Source: Pleurodeles waltl | Lineage: Eukaryota > Chordata > Amphibia > Caudata > Salamandridae | Assembly (NCBI RefSeq): GCF_031143425.1 | Contig: NC_090438.1 | Span: 755,869,823 to 755,933,822, forward strand | Length of the DNA stretch: 64,000 bases | Reading direction: 5' to 3' | Part shown: positions 11,865 through 24,261 of the stretch, piece after piece | Layout of the letters: each line of letters opens with the position of its first letter | Position numbering within the stretch: the first letter of the stretch is position 1 | Made by a program: the position numbers and the translations under genes | Notes under the pieces: generated by a model | The model's database searches: none | Told to the model about the DNA's origin: nothing | The model's input: the letters and a program-made list of their open reading frames with translations, nothing else

Positions 11865-13560
11865 GCTAATGTACAGCTTCAGTTTTACAATTTGGCAGTC
11901 TCAAGCTCCCCTTGTGATTTGGTGCCTCTGTCTTTGAAGTTTGTGATTTGAGAACTGCCTACTTTAAGGTGCCCACGCCTTTGTTCTTCTCTTCCTCCAG
12001 GGAGCAGAATATCACAGAACAGCTGTCTCCCTCTGTGATATGTGCATCAAAAGTTTACCAAAGTGCCCCGGCCCTCCTCCTTATGATTTTTTATGAACCC
12101 ATCTTCTTCAGATGTGCCAATGCCCCTTTGACCAGAGAACTCCTTTCAGAATCAAAGAACCCCTATTCATGTGTACCAAAGAGCTTGGCTTTTCATTGGC
12201 TCTTCCCTCCTCCAATGTGTGCCCCTGCCAGCTCTCAGAAATGCAGAAATCTACAAATCTGTGGGGGGGAACCTCTACCTCTCCCTGCTTCTCCAGCAAG
12301 CAAACCCAGTATCTTCCATGTGTTATGTCCATTGCAAGCATACACACCCCTGCGAGCACACATACCCAAGTGCGTAGCCTCCAATGTACTGTACCCTTGC
12401 ATGTGCATCCATTCATCACAGCATGATCATGCAACACCGCTCACTATCTACTACATGGGGTACCAGATACCTCCCTACATAGATCCTTGTGCATGCATGT
12501 AACCATGTGTGCTGTGTCCTGATGCATTGTATCTTCTCATAGGCCACATGTATCCCAGTGTGCACACATCCCCATGCATTTTATTTTCTGATGCACTCTA
12601 TCTTCTCACATGCATACATGTATCCCAGCGCTGCACAGAATCCAATGCAGGCTGAGGGTTTACTCATGACTAAACATTGTTACCAAGGATCCAGATATTT
12701 GTACAGTTGGGGACTCAGGAAAGGGGAAGATGCCAAGGGACTTTTTGGTCCCAACATCATCACCCGAAAGGTCGGAATGGAACTAATTCATTATCCCTCC
12801 ATCTGGCAGTCCTGAGCATGTACAAACAAATTTAATGTCAGATGGCAAAGCCTAATTCCATGCCTTAATAGAGAAAGCATCGCTCAACTTCAGTTTTCCT
12901 TTTTCATTGGTTGAACAGTCATATTTCCTCTACAATTGTTTAGTTGCTTTTTTTGCCAGACATAACAGTGGTTATAATGGTAAACTAGATGAAGACCTGT
13001 AGTCAAACATTCTCGACATGGACCCCTGTTACACTTGACACTTGCAGAATTCGCATCTCCGGTCCTTCCTCCCCCTCATCTGTGCACCTGAGTCTCATAG
13101 GCTCTAATTTCATCATCTAGAGTTTGAGATTGCATACTTCTCGTGCCCAAGGAAATACCCCTAATTTGACACCAATCAGACCATATGTTGAAGAGCTTTT
13201 GTGGCCAACCCCTAGCCGCATAGGTAGGGATTTTCAAACTCATGCAGCAGTTCAAGCCTCTTTAACCAACCATCTGGAGGGGAGGGTTGACACTCTTTCA
13301 TTCTTTGGCTATCTCTCTTAGCAACTACCAATCCCATCCACAGCAGACCTACTTGATACCTACTGCAATCAAAATTCACACGCAAATGCAACAGGGCCAA
13401 TTTGGGTTCCCTTGGGATTCCTAAATCCAGCACCTGTCCACTACTGTATACGATTTAAAGAGAAGTCAAACAGGAGTACATGTCTATACCTATATTAGAA
13501 TATATTTGGAAAGAAGGCCAACAAATGATGCAGACCATGACTACAGTTTCAGTCAATTTG
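11865..13560. other. No gene seen; 71 bp tandem duplication
   Basis: No coding family is recognisable on either strand. A short tandem duplication lies at 12520-12629, where a block of about 40 bases ending ACATGTATCCCAG recurs 71 bases later. The sequence around it is rich in CATGCA/CATACA steps. The 184-codon plus frame at 11948-12502 is low in information and has no domain. Confidence 0.5.
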
Positions 13561-13590
13561 GCTGGGATAGAAAAGAAGTATTAAACGACC

Positions 13591-14325
13591 TTGGGTTCTG
13601 CTTGCATTCTCATTCAAGTTAAAACTGACTCAGTAGTCTCTGCAGAGGTGCAGAGAAGATCCCATAACTCTCATACGCCATGCATAGATCCGTTGGACAA
13701 AAAGGAAATAAAGTATGACTCCATGGGAAAGTGTGTCAATGGTCTGGCAGCCGATGCATTCAGGATTGCAAATATGTCACCAAAGGTGGCTAGATTTGAC
13801 AGGCAATTGTGGAATGATCTGGTATCTCTAATTGATAATTTACCAGAAGTGGAAAGGCTGAAAGTAAATGGAATTACTCATGATTGGGAACAAGCTGCAT
13901 CTTTTTCGATAGAATCTGCTAAGGAAGCATAAGAGCTATGTGTTTATGGTGATAGACAGTGCAACTGTGATGTGTCATTACTGTTGACTGAGGAGCACTT
14001 TCTCAGGGCTGAGGTGTAATCTAAAATAATGGATAAGCCATTTAATGGAATTTACATTTTTCATGAGAAGATTGATGATGAGCTTCAGTCAATTAAGACG
14101 GCTACCGATACAGCCAGTTCTCTAACCATCTCCAAGTTAGATAGCCTTTTTACAACTACAGATACCATAACCAGAGATGGTTTCAACAGGGTCACTTCTT
14201 TCACCCATACAAGTAGTATGATAAATTTGGCCACCAACCCAGGCCATAGAAACAGTGTACTCAACAAAACAAGTCAGTCTAATAAACAAGATGAAACCAG
14301 TCATCAAAGTACAGATACTAGGGCG
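13591..14325 (+). pseudogene. DIRS gag-like ORF remnant
   Basis: Two frames, 13591-13932 and 14029-14328, are separated by stops. The second begins with DKPFNGIYIFHEKIDDEL and continues IKTATDTASS. This matches the DIRS gag signature around PFDG, LFG, VDE and DTDTA. The first frame lies upstream in the expected order. The protein would be structural. It is truncated and frame-broken here. Confidence 0.65.
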
Positions 14326-14369
14326 TAATGGCCTGACACATTAAGAACAACCTCTTTTTCTCTTGGGCT

Positions 14370-14765
14370 GCCAGTGGGGGAAGAATATCTCATTTTCTAA
14401 AAAGCTGGCAGATCATCACTTCAGGCAAATGATTATTGGATACAGTCAAATTCAGTCAGATTCTGAATTTGTCTGCAAAGAAAGATCACCACAAGCATCT
14501 GAAAGAATTGCTTCCAGAGGTATGTTAGAAATACAGGAGAATGTTGGACAATATTATATTGTAGGCAACTAAAAAGTATAAAAGAAACAGGGATTGTGCC
14601 TGATAACACTCCAAGAAATGTTACATTTTCTAGAGAAAGCTTATCTAATTTCTCTTGATCTCAAGGAGAAATACATTCTCATCCCAGTCCATGGGAAGCA
14701 CAGAGAGTATCTCAGATTAATGGTAGATGACCTTCACTGCCAATTCAACTGCTTTTCTGGATAAA
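14370..14765 (+). pseudogene. DIRS reverse transcriptase, fingers/palm fragment
   Basis: Around 14373-14440 is a GGRISHFLKSWQ segment, the conserved start of DIRS RT regions. Around 14613-14760 the frame reads FLEKAYLISLDLKEKYILIP followed by HREYLR. This contains the LDLK-x-x-Y box equivalent to RT motif A; family members usually have LDLKDAY. The Asp of that box is present, but the usual second Asp is Glu-Lys. The YLDD-type palm motif expected about 70 codons later is not found. A frameshift separates the two pieces. Confidence 0.72.
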
Positions 14766-15404
14766 ATTGATCCTTTGAATCTTAACAAAATGCATTGCCC
14801 CCATTACCTCACATCTACAAAGGAACAGTTGCACAGACTAGCCCTGATTGGGTGAATGTCTTACCAGAGCGCCAGGTTTCCAGAGTTGACAGATTATGAT
14901 TGAGAGAACAGTATAGACTTTTCTCTTGGTTGTTCGGTTTCAAGCACCTAAGAAAACCAAGTCTTGAGATGGAGAGATAATTAATTCCTCATGCTGATCA
15001 CCAAACCCAGGCTCATAAAAGTTTTTCCATCTCAAGAAACTCATCCAGCAAGCAGCTGTTCTAGCATCAAGAAACAAGGCAAAGATACACACGGTGAAGT
15101 CAACTTTTGGGACCATGTTGTCATGTATCCTATTGGTACCTCATTGCTGCTTGAGGATGAGAATAATTCAAGAACAACTGAATACTCAGTGACCTAAAAT
15201 AAAGGGAAAATGGGGCGATGTAATATAAATTATACTTCAAAGCCTCAAAGATTTCTGACTACATTCACCTCACCAAGTGGACAGTGAGCACATATGCTGA
15301 ATTTGAACATCAACAGTTTAAGGCCAGATAGAGAAGCCTTCTACAATTCAGAGTTTTGAGACTAGCTCTCAAAGCTTTTTTCCCCACAGGTATGGAACAC
15401 ATAT

Positions 15405-15698
15405 GTGATGATTTGTATGAACAGCACGATTACCATGTTTGATAAAAGAAAACAAGGAAGGGTGAAATTTATGTCCTTATGGAAAGATCAGAAATTTTGG
15501 AAGTGGGCTCTAAGCAACACAATCAAATTATCAGCAGAACATGTTTCAGGAATAGTAAACGATTTAGCAAACAAATGCAAATTTTCGCAGAGGGAAAGAG
15601 ACATCAAACAACTGACATTAGTGCCCCCAGAATTGGGCGACACCAAAAGGGTTGGCGGTAGATGGCCTAGATCAAGGTCCGAAGGAGAACCCTTTTAA
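15405..15698 (+). pseudogene. DIRS RNase H C-terminal fragment
   Basis: The 97-codon frame carries WKWALSNTIKLSAEHVSG and then N-D-LA-K. It corresponds to the end of DIRS RNase H, where W-W and a-H-pG-xN-xxAD are conserved. The AD is LA here, which probably costs a catalytic carboxylate. The N-terminal half of RNase H lies in degraded sequence at 15270-15400. Confidence 0.65.
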
Positions 15699-16524
15699 AT
15701 AAATTGGAATGGAAAATGTATATATACCTTCCCTGAAATTCCTTATGTGAGGAGAGTTTTTAAAATAAAAAAAAGGAAAATTGCAAAGAAATCCTAGTGG
15801 TGCCATCTGTGTGCTTGCATTGTTTCACAGATATCCGGAGCATGTCAATTCAAATGCCAATTCATTACAAAGCATATGCTCAATTACTAGCAAGGAACAC
15901 CTATCAAGTGTACTATCAATCCCTCGGGTAACAGCCTGGCTTCTCAAGACCTAGAGTTTGGTCATTTAGGCATTACTGCTGATTGCAGAAAGGTACTATA
16001 AAGAGCAAGCACACTTTAAGCCATCACAAAATACAATATGAAATTGAAAAGATAATGTTTATGGGCAGAAAAATGACAACTTAAGTCTTTACAAATATCA
16101 CTGCATCAGTTGTTACCATACATAGTTGAGCTAACAAAATTAGGATCAGCTTTTACCTACATCGAGCTTCACCTTTCTGCCATTTCAATATTGAGAAGAA
16201 CCCCAAATAAAAACTCTTTGTATTCATAAAGGACAATTAAGACTTTCATGAGGGGTCTTGTTCAGAGGCTTCTTCCTAAGGCAAAATTGTCACCTGAATA
16301 GAAGTTCAATCCTGCAGAAGCCGCATTGATGTGCCCCTTTCAAGCCTATTCATAAGACCAAGATGAAACAACTTTAATGAAAAACCGCCTATTCGGTGGC
16401 AATTTCATCTAAAAGAAAAGTTAATGAATTGCAAGCTCTTTCTTGCATTTTTTAAGAGTCTGTGTGACCTTAACGACTAACCCTACATTTATTCTGAAAG
16501 TACCTACTTCTTTTCATAGACACC

Positions 16525-17397
16525 AATAGTCACCAGGAGAGTAAAACATAAGAACAAAGCTATCATTGTGTCTAACAGTTTCTACTCTCCCTCTGCTTGA
16601 TATATTTCGAGCACAGCATGTTAAGCTTCTAACTTGCCTTTCTGAATCACTGGGGAGACATCAACCCTCATACCTGAGCAAAGGCCTGTGATCTTGGTTC
16701 AGGATCTGCAACGAGGCAGTCAGCGTCTAGTTGTGGTTCCCTGGTCGGAATCTCCCTCTTGCGTGTATTGGGACAAGGAAGTTTTACGTATCCTTTGCGC
16801 ATTAGCTTCAGGCTTTAGGCCTTTGTGCACTTTGCTCTGGATGTATTTTATTCATTTGCTTGCAGCTTAGAGCCTCTGTGCACTTTGCTCTAAATGCTTT
16901 TTATTAGGCTTCGTACTGTTATTTTTCAAATAGCCAGTTCTACGGTCTTGTTTTTTATTCATATCACACTGTTTAGCCTACTTCAGCACTGGAGTTCTCC
17001 ATAACACATTCCTGTTCACTCTGTGCATCAGTCAAGGATACAGTCTGGTACATTGCCGATAGAAGTGGTAGGAGTTTAGTCTTTGGCATTCCTGCGTAGG
17101 GACGTTTTGTGATCACGCTGACATGTTAGTTATAAAATCACTTCCTTGTCCCAATACACGCAAGAGGGAGATTCCGACCAGGGAACCACAGCTAGACACT
17201 GACTGCCTCGTTGCAGATGCTGAACCAAGATCACAGGCCTTTGCTCAGGTATGAGGGCTGATGTCGCCCCAGTGATTCAGAAAGGCAAGTTAGAAGCTTA
17301 ACATGCTGTGCTCGAAATATATCAAGCAGAGGGAGAGTAGAAACTATTAGACACAATGATAGCTTTGTTCTTATGTTTTACTCTCCTGGTGACTATT
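16525..17397. repeat. Long inverted repeat, two 257 bp arms with 359 bp loop
   Basis: Left arm 16525-16781 and right arm 17141-17397 are near-perfect reverse complements with only a handful of mismatches, for example GGAGACATCAACC against the complement of GGCTGATGTCGCC. The arms end sharply on both sides. The loop (16782-17140) contains a roughly 59-base-spaced tandem duplication around TTTGTGCACTTTGCTCT, and a TATAAAA-like box near 17131. The loop, right arm and following 350 bases look like one LTR-like unit, and the left arm looks like an inverted partial copy of it. The block separates DIRS RNase H from its recombinase. Confidence 0.9.
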
Positions 17398-17753
17398 TCA
17401 ATCCTACTGTTTTGTATGGTTCTGGTTATTGCGGCTCACGCCTTATTATGTAAAATACAGTTGTTTTATTGAAACATTATATAAAACCTATACTGTCTTT
17501 GTCATTTATATATGAGATCATACTGTAAATGAGAGAGTTGGTTTGGATCTGAGTGACCACGACTTCCCTGAGAAGTTCCAAAGATGTCATGCGCTCGGCT
17601 GCCCAATCATCTCTTCCCCGTGGGAGAGATGAGGCACTGCTAGTTAGCCGGAGCAAAAAACGGATTTAGGGTGACAGAGTTCTTTACACGTGGGTCAGAC
17701 TCAGTCCCCCACACCGTTATCGATCCTGCTGCCTAGAAATCCAGTAGTCTCAT
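17398..17753. other. LTR-like continuation right of the inverted repeat
   Basis: This AT-rich then GC-mixed stretch continues from the right arm without a break and has no coding signal. It may be the 3' part of a solo LTR whose 5' part is the loop and right arm. A TTTTATTGAAACATTATATAAAA-type AT-rich region at about 17460-17490 would be compatible with a polyadenylation zone. No family could be assigned. Confidence 0.35.
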
Positions 17754-17930
17754 TTAGGATAATGAGAGCCCACGTGACAATATCACTGCCAACAGTTTTC
17801 CTAATCCAATCAGTTCCACACAAAGGGCACTGCATTCATTGTATTTAAAAAATGTCTCACATTCTACCTCAATCATACTAAAGACATTACGAAAAACTCC
17901 TTGTAGAGATGGATTGTAGCATGCATCTTC

Positions 17931-18146
17931 TTGGCTCATAAAAACTTGAACGGAACATTGACAAGATATATTACAGCATATTCAACCAGGAATGTGGTGT
18001 CAACAATAGCTCTGTTTTCATGTGTCCCTATTAAAGACATCTGCACAGCAGCTATGATGTGGAGGACCACTCATGCCTTAAACAAGCACTACTGCATCAG
18101 CATCAATGCTAAAAAGGACAAACCAGTGAGAAGGGCAGTGCTTTAA
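17931..18146 (+). pseudogene. DIRS tyrosine recombinase, C-terminal fragment
   Basis: The 71-codon frame contains AYSTRNVVSTIALFSCVPI, then ICTAA and finally KHYCI. This matches the R of the H-x-x-R box (here Y-S-T-R, with the usual His changed to Tyr) and the terminal catalytic Tyr context of DIRS recombinases. The first catalytic Arg lies upstream in the degraded 17754-17930 stretch or was lost when the inverted-repeat block arrived. The protein would have joined circular cDNA to the genome. This copy cannot be active. Confidence 0.72.
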
Positions 18147-19488
18147 AACCAGCCTATTTTCCTAAGTTAAGCCTCATGCCCATAATTAACTTGTGTTATT
18201 GTTTTAATTTACATCTATTTTCTAATCCTAGTTACCATAGTAAAAGGATAGTTTGTTTTGCTAATAACTTTGGTCCCGTTTGACAAATCTTCACAAAACA
18301 TTCCACAAGAAAGAGTCATTGACCTCAGGTAATTTCTAGAAAGTTTTGGCATGATCCGTCAAGTGGAGCTGAGAAAAAGGGGGGTTCCGAAATGCAATTT
18401 CCCCATGCAATTGCCATATGGATTTTTGAATTGTGCTACATTCAAAATGACAGAATTAAACCAAAAAGCAGAAAGCTAGAGCTTTATTCAGAACATGAGC
18501 TTTTTGTCAATTGGTGTAAATCTGTTCAATAGTTTTTGAGAAATGAAGGCTCAAAATTTGTAGATATCTGGACAGTTGTGTTCAAGGGACTCCCGCAAGA
18601 GTCCCATAGGCACGTAACTTTAAGGAATTAGAGCAATTTAATTCCCATTGGTCATTTCACTCCAGTGGGAGCAGGAGGCTCCCACAAGTCTGTCAGAAAC
18701 TCACAACATGATTGGCTCATCGCAACCTGAACAAAAAATGTTGTGGCAGCCATTATAGGACTCGGAGGCTTGGTCCACATGTCCTGTGTAGGAGTACCCT
18801 GACGTCTTTGGAACTTGTGGGGGGCTCCCAGAATGATCCCCCTCAGTCAAATCACAAAAAGTTGTATTTTTTGGGATGCTGCGATCCCACTAGAGCCAGT
18901 GCTGACCCTTGCACTCCCCAGTAGACCCAACAAAGCCAGCATGGCCCAAACTCTTTCTTCAAGATTCCTGCAGGGTTAGGAAAATAGTAGTAAAAATAAA
19001 AAGGGGAAGGTGTTGGTGTCTGCTGGGGTTGGGAGCAGGATTTGGTTGCAAGAAATGGATTGGCAAAGTTGGGTATGGAAATAAAACCTTACTTTATGTT
19101 TAAAAAAATCCTCTAGAAATTCACAAAAAAACAAAGATTAAAGTTGTGTTGTAGTTAGATGAAAATGTCAGTTGAAACGTAACAAACTTAATGAACACTA
19201 AAATTCACCAGTTATAGTTAACTCAATTAGCTATTGTGACCTTTCCATGCATTGCTTATGACCTCATATATTACAACTCTCATGATATGTGCTATGGCAC
19301 AATTGATAACATCACTGATGGCAGCTGAAAAGACATCATTACCACTGTGTACCACGTTATTGGCGACCTGAAATAATATATATGTTTTAAACTTGAGGGA
19401 GGTTCTATTTGGAACCCCTCTCATACGGCCCTGGAAATCAGGGTCTACTCACCTTTCTTTCAATTTATTTTAAGGGTTCGAAGACTAA
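18147..19488. other. No gene seen; probable DIRS 3' flank and an unclassified repeat
   Basis: No family-level coding match was found. The stretch 18370-18930 has the even composition of an old interspersed repeat and includes a GGGACTCCCGCAAGAGTCCC hairpin at about 18587-18606. It has no recognisable ends. The remainder is AT-rich. Confidence 0.4.
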
Positions 19489-20175
19489 GGGCCAGATGTA
19501 GGAAATTCTGGCTTTGCGACTTGCAAATTGCGAGTCTGAGCGACTCGCAATTTGCGAGATGCAAAGCCAGATGCAGGATGGTGTCCCTGACACCATCTGC
19601 GAGTCGCAAGGGTGTCGCAAAGGCCCGCCTCATTAATATTAATGAGCTGGGTCGCAATTTGCGACCCCCTTGCGAGTCGCAGCACTCACAGGGATGGTAG
19701 CCTGCTGGAGACTGCAGTTTTTTTTTTTGTGATATGCAGCCCGTTTTCCTTAAAGGAAAACGAGATGCATTACAAACGAAAAAATTAAACGTGTCAGTTT
19801 AATTTTTTCAGAGCAGGTAGTGGTCCATAGGACCACTGCCTGCTCTGAAAAAATGTTTTCAGGGCCATTCACAAAGGGGAAGGGGTCCCATGGGGACCCC
19901 TTCCCTTTTGCGAATGGGTTACCACCAGTGTGACACTGGTGGTAACTGCGAATTGCTTTGCGACCGGGTTCGTGGTCACAAAGCAATTCTGCATCGCGAC
20001 GCGACTCGCAAATAGGAAGGGGAACACCCCTTCCTATTTGCGACTCGCATTCGAATTTTGCGAGTCGGTAACCAGGTTACCGACTCGCAAAAAGGGAATG
20101 GGCATCACGATGTGGCTTTTGCGCCTCGCAATGTAGCAATGTAGCAAGGCGCAAAAGCCTTGCTACATCTGGCCC
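19489..20175. mobile_element. Harbinger-type MITE (687 bp), GGGCCAGATGTAG termini
   Basis: Left end GGGCCAGATGTAG and right end CTACATCTGGCCC are perfect inverted termini. The flanking bases are TAA (left) and AAA (right), a one-mismatch version of the TAA/TTA duplication made by PIF/Harbinger transposases. The interior is a chain of smaller palindromes built on TTGCGACTCGCAA-like words, so the element could fold along most of its length. It encodes no transposase. Confidence 0.88.
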
Positions 20176-20971
20176 AAAGTCCCTGAGTCCTGCAGGGGCA
20201 ACCACAACATTTTCTTCAGTGTTCAGCTAGTCACTCAGATTGTTTAGTACCACATTATGGTATCAAAATGATCAACGTGAGAAAAGACTCCCTCCCCTAA
20301 TTAGAATAGCTTATTTCTTCAATTATTTTTGTATTGTGCAAGTGCTGCAGGACTTCTGCAGGACTCACACTGGACCAAACACTCAGGTATACAAACCTTT
20401 TTTTTGTGTTAACCCCTTCAGGCCCAACTCAAGTCCCTCTTTAGACGCCAATTTCTCAAAAATAACTCATTTCAGCCATTTTTTGTATCAGAGCATCGAT
20501 TGCTATGGAAATTAACATGGGAAATCTCACTTTTGGGACCCCTCCTTTTCCTTTTTCTTGGACCCTGAGTGACAGGTCGGTATGTAACTTTTAATGAAGG
20601 AGCTAAGGTGGATGATTATTTTTTGGAATGTTTTGTGCAGATAATTACAAATACAATCAAAAGTTAAAGTGAAGGTGTGGTACGCTTTGGTTTAACCCAA
20701 ACAAAGGTTTAACAGCTCAGAATTTCACTGAAAAATGCATCTAAATTGCAGTTATGGTTACGAATTAAAACTGAAGAAGCACTGAAATTAGCAATTTATG
20801 GTTAGGACTGCAATTTATTTCACACAAAACAGCCATGCAAACCATAACACTCACACCAAATGCAATCGTCATGAGTCATCCTACATGTGACGGATGCAAT
20901 TACAAATGTTATGAATAATCTTAATATGAGATTGGATACAATTACAAATGTGAGTAATCTTAATATGAGAT
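20176..20971. other. No gene seen; short tandem duplication near right end
   Basis: There is no coding signal. At 20894-20973 the words ATTACAAATG and AATCTTAATATGAGATT occur twice in the same order about 40 bases apart, directly against the next MITE. Confidence 0.5.
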
Positions 20972-20974
20972 TAA

Positions 20975-21130
20975 GGCCCATATTTATACTTTTTTAGCGC
21001 TGCATTTGCATCATTTTTTGACGCAAAAGCGGCACAAACTTTCAAAATACAATTATAGTTTGTGAGTTTGTGCCGCTTGTGCGTCAAAAAATTACGCAAA
21101 CCTGAGGCTAAAAAAGTATAAATATGGGCC
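20975..21130. mobile_element. Harbinger-type MITE (156 bp) with exact TAA duplication
   Basis: Left terminus GGCCCATATTTATACTTTTT is mirrored on the right by AAAAAGTATAAATATGGGCC. TAA at 20972-20974 and TAA at 21131-21133 form an exact 3 bp target duplication. Almost the whole element is one hairpin, with inner arms containing GCGGCACAAACT and AGTTTGTGCCGC-like words. It is non-autonomous. Confidence 0.95.
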
Positions 21131-21133
21131 TAA

Positions 21134-22237
21134 ATATCTTATTATCCTTAACACTGTGAGTGAAAGAGACAACTATGAATGTTGAAATATTTGCTTGTTT
21201 AAGTATGTAATGTTAATAATTGCATAGTACTTCTCGATTGTCTTACTTATTGCTACAAATGTCGTGCGATAATAAGGAAGGAGTTGAACTCTGGACTGAA
21301 CTCACCCTTCAGTCTCACTGGGCGCCATGGCACTTGAAGCTCCTGTGACCCTTCGTCCAGCGCTCCATGGATGTATAAAACTGCCATCCATATAACAAAA
21401 CTGGTGTTTTTTGACATGTGGTCATTCAATATGTTATCTCCATCACAGTAGATTGCACAAGAAATGTATAGTCTTCAGACAAATGACTTTCATTTCTTTT
21501 AAACTTCCCCTCATTTGACTGTCACCTTTTACGTTATCTTGAACATAAAGCCTTGAACTTTGCTTGTAGCAGGTGTGTGACTGTGAACTATAACTTTTAC
21601 AGAGTTTGCATAGTGTGACAGATGGGCACACATGGTGAAAAGGTTATCCCTTTTTATTATCAAGAGAGGAATGTAATCTAAAAATGAACTTCAAATGAGT
21701 AAAAAATGGAGTTGGTAAAATAGAGGATAGTTTGTCCTATGCACAAAGGGGGCAAAATCAAAGGTAGAAAGCCATGCAATGTGTTTTGGGCATGACGTCT
21801 GTATAAGTTTTATTTATATGCCTATTATGACCTGCAAATGGTTCTTGAAAGTAGCACACAAAATGTAAAGCCCAAAGGAAAAGAGGTTTAGTACTCTCCA
21901 GCCGTATAAAAACAACCTATGAAAGTGTAGAGTACTGAGTGATCTCTATGACCCACAGCATATGAAGATAAATGACAGTACGTGACATTGAACAGGAATG
22001 TGGTGGTGCATCTCACATATAAGGCTTCAACTAGCAACATCAAGGTGAACCTGGTGTAGGATGGAGTATGTGCAGGTGCATGACAAGCTATGAGCTGGTT
22101 ACTTAACATATGGAACAAGGGCGGGGACTACGATGGGTTAAACTACAGATAATAGTTTTATCTGAGAGCAGGCAGATGGTAACTGTAGCACTAGGTCAAT
22201 AGCATCCTTCGTTGGCAGAGGAGGATGCATCTTGAAA
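21134..22237. other. No gene seen
   Basis: Both strands were read without finding a coding family, terminal repeat or tandem array. The open frames here are under 80 codons and composition-driven. Confidence 0.5.
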
Positions 22238-22720
22238 TTGTACCTGGTATTTGGAGGCGTGTTGTAATCACAAGATCATCATGGCAACACCATATAACTT
22301 ATTCTTTGTTCTTATATTCACAATGCAATAACTATTTAGGGTGTTAAAGACAGTCTGAGACATCTTTTAGTTTAGTACAAGTGATGTAAGTCTCATTTTT
22401 TTGCTTGTTAATCTTCAGCAGGTGGTTGATTGTGAGCCATATTTGCTGTCTGGCATGACAACCCAGAGTGCTGCAGATTTTGACAAAGCTCTGGAATGTT
22501 GTAAAGATGATGTGAAAGCCTGTGGAAAAGAGGTGTGAGGCTGTTGGTGCATATACAAGAAACTATATGTGCAGGGAGTCTATAAGAACTGAAGACATGG
22601 GATATTAAGACACACCTTAGTTGCAATGTCTATAAGCAACTCCCCTATCCCCTGCACCTTGCTATGTGGTCACTATAGTTTTAGAGAGACAAATGGCGAA
22701 TGAAGGGCTTGTATTCAGAA
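22238..22720. repeat. Dispersed repeat, copy A
   Basis: One of three diverged same-orientation copies (others at 26168 and 27195). Shared landmarks in order are a GTATTTGGA-like start, GCAGGTGGTTGATTGTGAGCC at about 22417 (compare 26367 and 27342), GAAAAGAGG, and GACATGGGATATTA at 22595. No protein was recognised. Confidence 0.65.
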
Positions 22721-23039
22721 CTTCAAGCACAAAAATATAGTGCTGCAAAAATATTGCAGTCAGAATGTCAACTACCAAAATATTGTGAATGTAAGTATAG
22801 ATTTACTCTTCTTAATGCCACATCTAGGTGTGGTAAAGATAGGTATTGTCAAGATACATACATGTGGTGTTATGTATATTGACCCTATATGTTCATCTAT
22901 GTTCTTACCTACACAATATTTTTGCAGTCAATTTATTGGCTATGGTACTTTTATAGCACAATATTTACACCTCAGTATTCTGGTAGAATACCATCATCCA
23001 CTGATCCTTTAGCTGCTAAACTGTCTCATTCTTCTTATT

Positions 23040-24250
23040 ATTATTTAATCTTGTAGAGCACTCAGGTACCCCAAGGGGTCTTCTAGAGATAAACCAAGGT
23101 AGGATGTGTTCAGCCCGCAGATTTTAAAAGGTTTTTCAATTCTTACGACACTTGGTTAAAGAGATACAGCTTTTCAGAGGTTCCGGTCGGGCATTCCTTA
23201 GCTTTGGGCCCAGATATGTCAAAGACCTACCTCCCATACAAGACACGCAGATACTATACACTTTGCAAAGACTGATTGAAAGAACTGAGCATGCATGTTG
23301 GCTGGTAAGGGGACCACCAGACCTTGAGTATTGCGTGGACCTATAAAAGATCTAACCCTTTGCATGAAGCACAGGACTTTGAACTGTATTCCCTTATCTA
23401 TGGCCGGCCAGTGAGGTTTCCAAAGTAGGTTGGACGTGAAGGCAAACTTCGCAAGATGATATAATAGCGTGGCTGCAGAATTCTGAACAATTTGAAGGCA
23501 TCTGATGGATGCTCCCAAATACAAGATATTCCCGTAATCCAATCTTGAAAGGATCAGAGCTTGAATCACTACTTTTTGGGATGAGGGTAGAATCATTCAG
23601 ATAATTTTTTTCACCCACTTCAGCACTGCAAAGTAGATAGAGGCCACCTTCACCACCTGCGGCTTCATGGAAAGTCTCTCCTCCAGCCAGTAACCAAGGT
23701 TTTTCATCTTGGAAGATTGTTCAGGGAGGGCCCCAAGGACCTCCTGCCAGTGCTGAAGACCCTATAGCTGAGGGTTTTACCTAAGATCATTACCTCAGCA
23801 TTCTTGCAGTTAAGCTTGAGTGAATTGTTATTCATTCATGAAGAAATTTAGGGACATGTTCAGGGCTCCAGTACTGGATTCCTCTGCATACAACAGTGAA
23901 AAGATGATTTGCATGTCGCCTGCATAAGAAAACAAGGTTAATCCACAACTTTTTACCACATCTGCAAAGGGGTATATGTATATGTTGAATAGCATTGGGA
24001 TAGGGCTGAGCCCTGGGGTATGCCAGAGGTGAGACCACACGGTTCTGCCCTAGCGCTGGCTGAAAAAACTTGAAACGAACGGTCTTTTAGAAATTAGATC
24101 TTCCAAGATAAGACTGTTCCCTGTAGACCCGTGCCAACAGCCTTTCCAAAAGAGTGGAATTGGACACAGTATTGAAGGCCTCACAAAGATCTAAAAGAAA
24201 CAGCGCAGCTGTACTGCCTTCATCCAGGAGTCTTCTAAGATGTTCAGTGA
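23040..24250 (-). pseudogene. CR1/L2-like LINE reverse transcriptase, older fragment
   Basis: On the minus strand, 24235-24120 reads FLLDLCEAFNTVSNSTLLER (RT motif A with its Asp). Positions 24040-23830 cover the palm, where the usual YADD is degraded to YAGD. Positions 23596-23219 contain ILSRLDYGNILYLG and LQIVQNSAATLL, the thumb motif of this clade. The order is RT motif A, palm, thumb, then 3' end, all minus. Many frameshifts are present. The 3' end lies near 23040 beside a TTATTATTATTTAAT run. The upstream part stops where the better-preserved LINE at 24262 begins. Confidence 0.78.
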
Positions 24251-24261
24251 CTCCCAATCAA

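Larger units (their letters stand above)
13560..18180 (+). mobile_element. DIRS-type tyrosine-recombinase retrotransposon, decayed
   Basis: Plus-strand remnants occur in DIRS order: gag-like (13591-14325), RT (14370-14765), RNase H (15405-15698) and tyrosine recombinase C-terminus (17931-18146). DIRS elements insert through a tyrosine recombinase rather than an integrase, and none of the integrase motifs are present. A foreign block with inverted arms (16525-17397 and onward) lies between RNase H and recombinase. The terminal inverted repeats and internal complementary region that define an intact DIRS could not be located. Confidence 0.78.

Noticed and set aside
11948..12502. 184-codon plus frame as a host gene
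   Set aside because: No domain, no codon pattern or splice context, overlapped by frames on the other strand; composition is explained by local CATACA-rich sequence.
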